A DNA stretch of 64,000 nucleotides from Pycnopodia helianthoides. Lineage: Eukaryota; Echinodermata; Asteroidea; Forcipulatida; Asteriidae. Numbering within the stretch: the first letter of the stretch is position 1; each line of letters starts with the position of its first letter. Below, one piece after another: positions 56,591-64,000 of this stretch. The notes beneath the pieces were generated by a model. That model saw only the letters and a program-made list of their open reading frames with translations, was not told the origin of the DNA and ran no database searches. The position numbers and the translations under genes were made by a program. Location: the NCBI GenBank assembly GCA_032158295.1, contig CM063253.1, positions 5,115,001-5,179,000 of the forward strand. Direction: 5' to 3'.

Positions 56591-57975
56591 GAGGGTTTGT
56601 TGGTTTGCATGTTTTCAATTATTTTTTGTATTTAAGTGTATTGTTAATAATGTCCAGGTATTGCCTGATGATGGTTAATTTAAGCTTATTTGTTTGCTTA
56701 ATTAATTAAGTGTTATAATTTAGTTTCATCTGCCATTGACAATCTTGCCATACACAAAGGATGCTGACAGAGTTTTGTCCTGCCCCCTCCTAACCAAATC
56801 ACTGACCCCTACTGATTGACCCCCCCCCCCTCTAGGACACGTGGCTCGGTCCAGCTTAGGATATCATGGCATATGAGCTGACCAGTATGTACACTGATGT
56901 GGTTAAGACAACGGTATACTGCAGAGATTTAAATGATCTTCAAATGATTTCAAGGCAATACATGGTTTGGTTTATGTTAGTTCCCCAGTGACGTCACATC
57001 ATTATGCATGGCCTGTTTTTTTTGTGAGTGTTCCCGGGAAGGAAATGTTTTAAATGAAATAAATGAAATAAATTGTAAAACAATTGTATGAAGGGGGACA
57101 GCAACTAACAGGTGTGTTTCCAGCTGAATCATTGTTGATTAATTACACCTTTTTTTCAAGGCATATGGTCGGGTGAGGTATACGGCACATATCCTTTAAT
57201 ATTTTATGTCAAAAGTAATGGCCTTCCTTCGTGCGGCTGACATTTCGCATTTTTTATTTGGTGACATTGAATTTATTCCGACCTGTACTGCAAGGGCATG
57301 AGAACCAAATCAAGAGTTTTATTTTTTTTTTTATCTGTGAAGAAACTTTGATTTGCTTTGATTTTAAGGTGACAACAAACAAGTCCCTCCGAATAACACC
57401 TATGAGACAAGCAGCCATTTTATGTTACAATTTAATTTTATATATAAACATATATATACCTCTTTTTCTGGATACCTTCCAAATATTCTTTGCTTATCTT
57501 TATTGCTATAGATGGATTATTTTCATTTGTGCTTGCTTATGCTGATGGCCTTAGCTTTCGATCCAAACCGGACCTCCGTCAGAGGCATAAACAAGCACAA
57601 ACGAAAACATATCCATTTACAGCAAAAAAGAGAAGCGAAGAATAATGGGAAGGTATCCAGAAAAAGCGGGGAAATGTTGGCCAATCAAAGATACATTTTT
57701 ATTTTGTTTACTTTAAAAAAAATTTTTTTATTTATTTATTTTGTTTTGTTTTGGGGGGTGGGGGTGGTTCAAACGGACAATTGATAATTTGCAAAGTCAT
57801 TTAAAACAATCTCGTTCCCACCTGATGCTATTTTGTGTAAGCGAGGTAAGTTACTCGTGGGAGGGAGGGGGGGGGAGGTTATAGATTATTTCGCCAGGAA
57901 CGAAAGATTTTCTCGTGGTAATTCGGGTCCAAACGTTTCGATCCGCAAGAGGCTTTTGCAGTCTGTTTTGACCAT

Positions 57976-58115
57976 GGATGCGCCCACACACAGTTTCAAA
58001 ACGCAGAGCTAGCGCGCCAGTCAATACATTATATAACTATTGGATGGGGCCACACAGTTTGAAAACGCAGAGCAAGTTAGCGCTCCATCAATACATTATA
58101 CAATTATTGGAGGGG
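57976..58115. repeat. ~70-bp tandem duplication
   Basis: Two copies share cacacagttt-aaaacgcaga, gcgc, tcaatacattatataac and tattgga. Confidence 0.85.
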
Positions 58116-59362
58116 GATCCGAGTGCATAGTCGCAGAATACAATCGCGAGGGGAAATCTGGACGATGGCGTCTCATGAGGCGAAGCCTATAGTGACATGT
58201 AAAAGGCAGTTGTCACCGAGTGATAATATTCTGTGACAATACACGTACGTAATGCATTCAATGTATGTTTTATATAACTCACACATAGATCATTGTCATT
58301 TGATTCCCCCCACAATAAACACAGAAACTCGCGCACCCCATCCACACTCTGGAGTTTCTAAGAACCCCTTCTAAACAACGATGGACGACTCCATGTAGAC
58401 ACCAACCTTGTCCGCCGTGGCACAACCATGCGGGGAACAAACGCCCATGACAAACGAGCGGGGAACGATTCTTTTGGAAACGACGCTGCGAAGCGTCCTA
58501 TAACTTTCCATATAGGACGCCTATACTACATTTTGGAGCGTCATGGCAAATTAAAGGATGACAGTCCGTGAATCGTTTGCCACCAATCACATGACTGTGT
58601 GTGTGGTATATTACAAATAGCGTCGGTCGCGTCAGGAATGACGCATGGTGCACCACAGCAAAATTTCCTTGTTAAGAGAAAATCGCAGTTGAAGTTGAAG
58701 TTTCTACACTGCTGTTTCGATGACTGCTTACTATTTAAACAGAAACATTTTAACACTAAAAGTAAAGCTAGAAGTACAGACCTGTCAATGTGTTTTTAAT
58801 CTTGCAACTGTTTCGATGAGTTATTCATTCCTAAACATTATGCGTCACTTCGTGAAAACGAAACAAATGAGAAGCGCTAAACTAAGGTTTTAACAGGTCC
58901 GTCACTTCGTAGTGTTTCTGGCCCGAAGAACCACACCTTAGCGTATGCCACGTATATACAGCGTGTGAAATACTAACAGAATGCAAAATGTATAATAGCA
59001 AATGGCTTTCGGAAATCGGGGTTCGTGACGGAAAACTCATTTGTATTTTTCAACTATCACTATGACGAATTTTGTTTCGTCCAATTATCTCAAGAGGTTA
59101 ACTTCATGGACAACATGTAATCTTTTGAACATTTTTCCAACCTTAAAAAATTGAGAGAAAAATCGGGCGGTTCATTTTGAACGACGCAGGATTCTTATAA
59201 CAGCAGAGCATAAAACATACTACTGGTCACAAGCGTGGGTGCATTTACAAATATTTAGGCATGATGTCTCACCATAAAATTATTAATTTACTTTAATCTA
59301 CTAAAATCGTTGTTTAATACAAACAAAAAACAGGGTCAGCACACAGACTCATAAAAACACAG

Positions 59363-59497
59363 CACTTTAAAGAAAAGTTGAAGAAGCACATTTAGTCACT
59401 TTAAAAACAAGTTCAAGAAGAACTTTTAGTCACTTTAAAGACAAGTTGAAGAAGCACTTTTAGTCACTTTAAAAACAAGTTGAAGTAGCACTTTGGC
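59363..59497. repeat. 34-bp tandem repeat, four copies
   Basis: The unit is cactttaaaaacaagttgaa followed by gaagcacttttagt. Copies start at 59363, 59397, 59431 and 59465. Confidence 0.95.
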
Positions 59498-60322
59498 GCA
59501 TGTGTCAATTTTCGTTTCACGACTAAACAACACAACGAAACGTTCCATCGGTATAGGGCAAACAACGTATTGAAAATCGATGTCAAATTTTCTTGAAAAA
59601 GCATAATGTACTACTGAATGGAAATGCGATTTTATGTTGACTCGGCAGCAAGTATTCTAAATAATTGTACCAATCCGGCGCACATTTTCATAAAAACCAA
59701 AATATTTGGGTAGTGTTCTACTTGAGTGCAAAGCCTTCAGTCGCGTTCGTGCCCCACTTCTTCAGCGACACCGCAAAGTACGCTTGCATTTTGATAGAAA
59801 CAAGCAATCAAAGAAAACGGCGTCTAAAGATAACCGTTTTTTTTTTTTCAACACCAATTTTCTGCTTCACATCATCAGAGTGTTCCTTATTAAATCTTTC
59901 TCTCATCGTGGACATCGATGCTTTGAACTTAAAACTAACCAGCGATAAAAATATGAAATATGCCTATTTAGTATTGATATTTTAGTTCGTGAAACCAGCA
60001 AAAAAGGTTAAATGTGTTTTTCGAAGTAACATGTACTATAATTGTATTATACAACATTTTGTGCTATTTAGTGAAAACGGAGGACAGTGTATACGCGCCT
60101 ACCAACACAACAAGAAGGGGGCGCGCTACTTCGTAAAAACGTTTTCCACCATTATTTGAGCTGAGTGTGCACACTGTGCATTACAAGAATGGACATTGAG
60201 TGGTATTTTGTGAAAACGAAAATTGTCCTTTCGGAGTGGTTTAAAAAGTTAAGCTCTTGAAGCTTTGAAACTTCATGAAGTTTTACAATGCAGTGCTATC
60301 TAGTGACGTCACCGACGAATGA

Positions 60323-61809
60323 TTAAATGTTGATGTCCACTGTGAACCCTTCGGGCGTAGCTGGAGCCAAATGAGCTAATCTCACATCTGCTTTGTCGTC
60401 TCCATCAGCTGAGTCATCCATCTTTGCCTCATCTCTTCCGTCACTTTGTACTTCAAAATCGCTGGGTACTTCCTGAAATCCTTCGTTTTCGAGCCCCATT
60501 TCAACGTCAGCGTCGGACTTCTCGAGCTTAGGGGACCCGTTGCCTTCTTGGTGGTCATTTCTGAGGCGCGTGCTCTGGTCCACGGTGGAGTACGCGGCCT
60601 GCTGCTGTTAAAGTTGAGATGAATACACGGCGGGGTCGACACTGCGATTGGCAGCCGGTGGTGCAGCAGGTTTCCGATGAGCAGGCACTTCAGGGTTCTT
60701 GAAGGGGAGGCGGAACGCCTGTCTGAACGCATTGCGGTAGTGCTGACTCGACAAAGTGTAGATTATCGGGTTGACGGCCGAGTTGACGAAGACAGCGATG
60801 CGACCAACGTCAAGGACAGTGTCGTACCGGTCGTAGACGTCGTTCACGGTGTCACCATTAATAAATGATACTATGTACGCAACAGTGACGAATTGGTTCG
60901 TGGCATGACAGAGAAAAAACACCATACCGTTGATGATCAGCATCCGGGCAACTTGGTTACGGACCTGTAGAGCTTGAGGGGCAAAACGCTGCCCCACTCT
61001 GCCTTAGCTACAGAACGCGAGCTCAGCGTGTGGATGATGCGGACGTACATAAACACGTTGCACGGGAGAGCCACGGCGAACGGTGAAAGGGTCGCAAACT
61101 CTCCTACCACCAACCACCAGGGGATAACAGGTCGACAGTACCCAAGAGTTACCGGCAGACCCCGGTACTTCTCGTCGTCCGGCCAGATGATGCACGACAG
61201 CTCCAGGACGCCGTACTTCGGCATCGCGATGGCCGTCAATATCGCCGCGATGACCCACGACAGGAGCAGGAGGCGCTTGGCGCGGGATTTGGTGTTGATG
61301 GCCCGGTGTTGGAGTGGTTTACAGACAGCGTAGAACCGCTCCAGCGATACCACCGTTACGCAGCACATGGACGTGAAGTAAGTAATGTGCGGCGCGACAA
61401 AGACCCCGACGCAGCTAAAGATACCGGCAACGCTGTAATCGCTACGGATGGGGCTAGACAGGAATATCATGTACATGAACACAGTCACCAGGAGGAAGGA
61501 AATATCTGCAACGGCCAGGTTGGCCAGGAAAAAGTTCGTTATGGTGCGCATGTGGGGCAGTCGGTAGACAACGAAGAGGAAAGCGAGGTTTCCGGGTAGA
61601 CCGAAGGCAACAACCAAGAGCATGCCGACGATAATGCCCCATTGCTCGGTGATGGCGACAACGTAGCCCGCTGCCTCGACGTCTGCCGTGAGATTCAGCA
61701 CGTTGTCGTACTCACACGCACCCCGTCCTGTCCGTCTGTAATCTCCCCCATGATTTTCAAAGAAGAAGTCCTCAACAAATCTATCCAAGTTTATTGAAAA
61801 ACTATCCAA
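60323..61809 (-). CDS. Rhodopsin-class peptide-type GPCR, broken by a frameshift and an in-frame stop
   Basis: The first frame (61809-60937) covers helices 1-5: GLPGN with N1.50 (residue 74), LAVAD with D2.50 (102), the helix-3 Cys (133), an ERF version of DRY (157-159), helix-4 Trp (185) and helix-5 Pro (249), with an NLT glycosylation site at 39. A second frame (60997-60608) supplies helix 6 (RNQVARMLIINGMVFFLCHATNQ) and helix 7 with NSAVNPIIY. The same frame stays open after a TAA at 60610-60608 for 94 acidic codons, down to 60323. The helix-1/2 and helix-7 motifs resemble TRH, neuromedin U and related neuropeptide receptors; the ligand is unknown. There is no ATG between the upstream stop and helix 1, so a 5' exon probably exists. 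Sequence error and a decaying gene both remain possible. Confidence 0.85.
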
Positions 61810-62400
61810 GTAAAAGTCTATAATAGCTCAACCGGAGGTTGTGATATTCGAGATCGTCGCCGCTGATTATTACTGTCAGGTAAACAGCTGAAGCTCGTGG
61901 CAGTTTATCCTCTCAATAACCTAATCACGCAAGCGGCTCCAACTCGATCCCATCTGTGAAGATTTCGTCTCCAGTGGTTGGATACGGTGAATGAGGTGCT
62001 TAGTGACTGTGTGCCGGAAAGGCATACAAACCCGGAGATTGCGTAAAGTAGCTATACTTTTCTAGACTGCATTCGGTGAGAGGATTTGCAAAGCAAGTGA
62101 TCCAAGCGCGGTTTGCCGTCTGGATATTATAATAGACGCGAGGCCGACTGTTGCCGGTGCTGTTTTGCATTTACGTAAAGAGTGACGCGGCTCTCCTGAG
62201 TCTATCATTCGCGCATTACATACATGACTATAACACCACATACAAAGATTCTGCCTTGTGATTGGTTTACAGTTCATCATAGCTTTTGTCAGCCGCGCGG
62301 ACGCGACAAGCTATACTCCTATAGCAACCAACGTACGAAACCCGCAGCAACTACCAACCTGTGTACTTAAGTTATACCCGTAGCAATAGCACCTTCTTGG
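61810..62400 (-). promoter_or_regulatory. Upstream region of the GPCR
   Basis: No repeat is recognised in this stretch, which would hold the missing 5' exon, the 5' UTR or the promoter. A possible acceptor (tattatag, weak pyrimidine tract) lies at about 61822-61829 on the minus strand. The call rests on position. Confidence 0.3.
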
Positions 62401-63548
62401 TACCTAGACGTCTGTGGTAGTGTATCGTATGGGTGTTATAAAACAACATACTCGTGCTCTGGTGAACTAACTATGACTCCCTCGGTGTTCCGATCCTCGG
62501 ACCGTCTCGGACCATCTCGGACCGTCCCTCTGATTCGCCTCGGAAAAAGTAGGAGAAATCTAAAGACTGGGGTGCTCCACAACAAATTTCGTGTACAAGG
62601 TCTATTGGAAGATGTCAAGTACAGGGACAAAGGAAAGAACAAAAGGTTTATCCACTGTTATGGGATGCATATAATAATTGAGAATTTGTGAGTGTGGTGA
62701 ACATGTCTACGCATTCAAATCGAGGACTTTAACAAAAAGGGATCCGGGAAAATGACATACTAGGGACAGTCCTCGCTTTGCTTTTGTGTACAAACCAATG
62801 GGGACGTCGCTAAAAAAAAAACGAAGTCCAAGCAAATGGAGAACAAAGAGAAGTCCTCGATTTGGAGATTCACAAATGTGTGTGCACACACACCACACAT
62901 ACACACACGCACGTTATATTACTCAGTCTGGTAGTTGTGCGTCATTGCATGTGTGTCTATCTAATAAAACCGTTGTTTGTGAGACAAGTGCCTGTCTTTA
63001 TCCTTGGCGATAAAGACAGGGGAGCCAGTCTATGGTAAATGTAGCTGATCCAGGAGGCTGGGGGGCACGCCCACCCACGGGCGAACAATAAACGCTCATA
63101 GTGGTATCCAGAGCGGATGTTCAATCGAGGTATAAATCCAAACCCTTTGGTTCAGGTTTGGTCTCGTTGTCAAAATGATCCCCCGATCTGCTATCGAATG
63201 CATCCCCCAGTCGGAGAAGAATTTTTTTCAATCTGGGTCACATTATACCTACAACGGGCAAACTTGAGCTTCGTGATACTAATACTAATATCCTCATTGG
63301 ATGAAGCGAACCGACACATTATAATATCCCCATCAGAGACGAGAACATGTCGCAACATGTTTCCAGTCATGTAACTTGCATTGTTTTATCAGTGACATGA
63401 AAGGAAAACGAATTAAAAAAACGGTTTTTTTATTAAATTATCTAAACAATTAGAGGGTCTAGTACAGCAATGAATAAAATATCAAAATAACGAAAAACAT
63501 GTTTGCTTTTAATTCGTATCAGTTCTCACGACCAGCGACGCAGCTCCT
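62400..63548. other. Distal spacer with short hairpins
   Basis: No gene is recognised. Three copies of an 11-bp unit (ctcggaccgt/at) lie at about 62493-62527, and a CA-rich inverted stretch lies at 62876-62915. A primer-binding-site-like string (tggtatccagagcgg) lies at 63102-63116. Confidence 0.4.
62991..63020. repeat. Short perfect hairpin
   Basis: The 12-bp arms cctgtctttatc and gataaagacagg are separated by six bases. An aataaa hexamer lies about 30 bases upstream on the plus strand. It could be an RNA hairpin or the remnant of a transposon end. Confidence 0.5.
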
Positions 63549-63926
63549 TTAAAGGCAGGGTACACTTTTGGTAAAATGTAAAGGACAAGTATCCTCACTT
63601 GGTGTATCCCAACATGTGCATAAAATAACACACTTGACTCAAAAGCGCTGAGAAAATAGTAAAATAAAAAAAAACAACACCCAGCTTGTTGCACAGAATG
63701 TGTATGCGATGAAATGCCTGCCTGAAAAGGGCTTCATGCCTGAAGCCTTTCTCAGATTCAAATTTTGGGGTGAAAATTACCTTTCTCTAAAACTACACTA
63801 CTTCAAAGGGAGTTGTTCCTCACAATGTTTTACACTATTTACAGCTCTCCAGCGCTCCTTACCAATTAAGTTTTTATGGTCGTTAGTTTGTAGAGTAATT
63901 TCAAGAAGTAAGATACACTGCCTATA
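63549..63926. mobile_element. TTAA-type MITE, second family
   Basis: TTAA precedes aggcagggtacacttttggt at the left. The right end reads agatacactgcct-ataa. The body matches 36757-37149, including gcctgaagc-tttctcagatt. Confidence 0.75.
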
Positions 63927-64000
63927 AAGGTAAGGTCATTGGTACTGACACCACAACAATTTGTGTATATACAAAGATAGTAGACCTAGGTAGTCAGCAA

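Larger units (their letters stand above)
52829..60322. other. Spacer between EXOSC3 and the GPCR
   Basis: No gene is recognised. It contains two copies of the ~390-bp TTAA element, a 19-bp minisatellite, one 'gggccc' element, a cluster of tcataattatga palindromes, a 70-bp tandem duplication and a 34-bp tandem repeat. A plus-strand ATG frame at 57512-57784 begins with a short hydrophobic stretch followed by a very basic segment, but ends in T-rich low-complexity codons. I do not annotate it as a gene. Confidence 0.5.

Noticed and set aside
60974..61599. Plus-strand ORFs of about 97-119 codons over the GPCR
   Set aside because: They are antisense shadows of the GC-rich receptor coding sequence.

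Overview
The window looks like nuclear DNA of a marine invertebrate deuterostome, most probably an echinoderm. The bulk is AT-rich, introns have GT/AG borders, coding density is very low, and there are many short palindromic transposon remnants and tRNA-derived SINE pieces. The echinoderm assignment is an inference from the style of the repeats and the animal-type genes. I cannot name a species.

I can support three protein-coding genes, all on the minus strand. (1) LSM4, a U6 snRNP/mRNA-decay LSm subunit, was rebuilt from five exons between 40046 and 3989. Its 140-residue product has an intact Sm fold and a Gly/Arg-rich tail. Its last intron is about 33 kb and fills half of the window. (2) EXOSC3 (RRP40), the S1/KH cap subunit of the RNA exosome, was rebuilt from four exons between 52823 and 45311 (243 residues). 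(3) A rhodopsin-class peptide-type GPCR lies at 61809-60323. It is recognisable over seven helices but has one frame break, one in-frame stop, no ATG before helix 1, and unusual residues in helix 6. The first two genes both act in RNA processing or decay. I see no sign that they are co-regulated beyond being neighbours.

Layout: 1-3300 is repeat-rich sequence downstream of LSM4. 3300-3988 is the probable LSM4 3' untranslated region. 3989-40046 is LSM4. 40047-45310 is a spacer holding a 94-bp minisatellite in two blocks. 45311-52823 is EXOSC3, with a nested inverted-repeat complex in its first intron. 52824-60322 is a spacer with two copies of a TTAA-flanked element and several tandem repeats. 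60323-61809 is the GPCR. 61810-64000 is its upstream region, with a TTAA-flanked element at the end.

The non-coding part holds several distinct repeat families: a ~390-bp TTAA-flanked element (four copies), a second TTAA-flanked family, a 'gggcccaatttcatagagctg' palindromic element (at least a dozen copies), a 323-bp near-perfect hairpin with a 9-bp target duplication, and a perfect 128-bp inverted repeat whose arms each carry a tRNA-like sequence. I found no CRISPR array, operon, rRNA gene or convincing autonomous transposase. The most notable points are the tRNA-like palindrome, the Mutator-like hairpin in LSM4, the transposon that ends 7 bp from the EXOSC3 stop codon, and the helix-6 substitutions in the GPCR.
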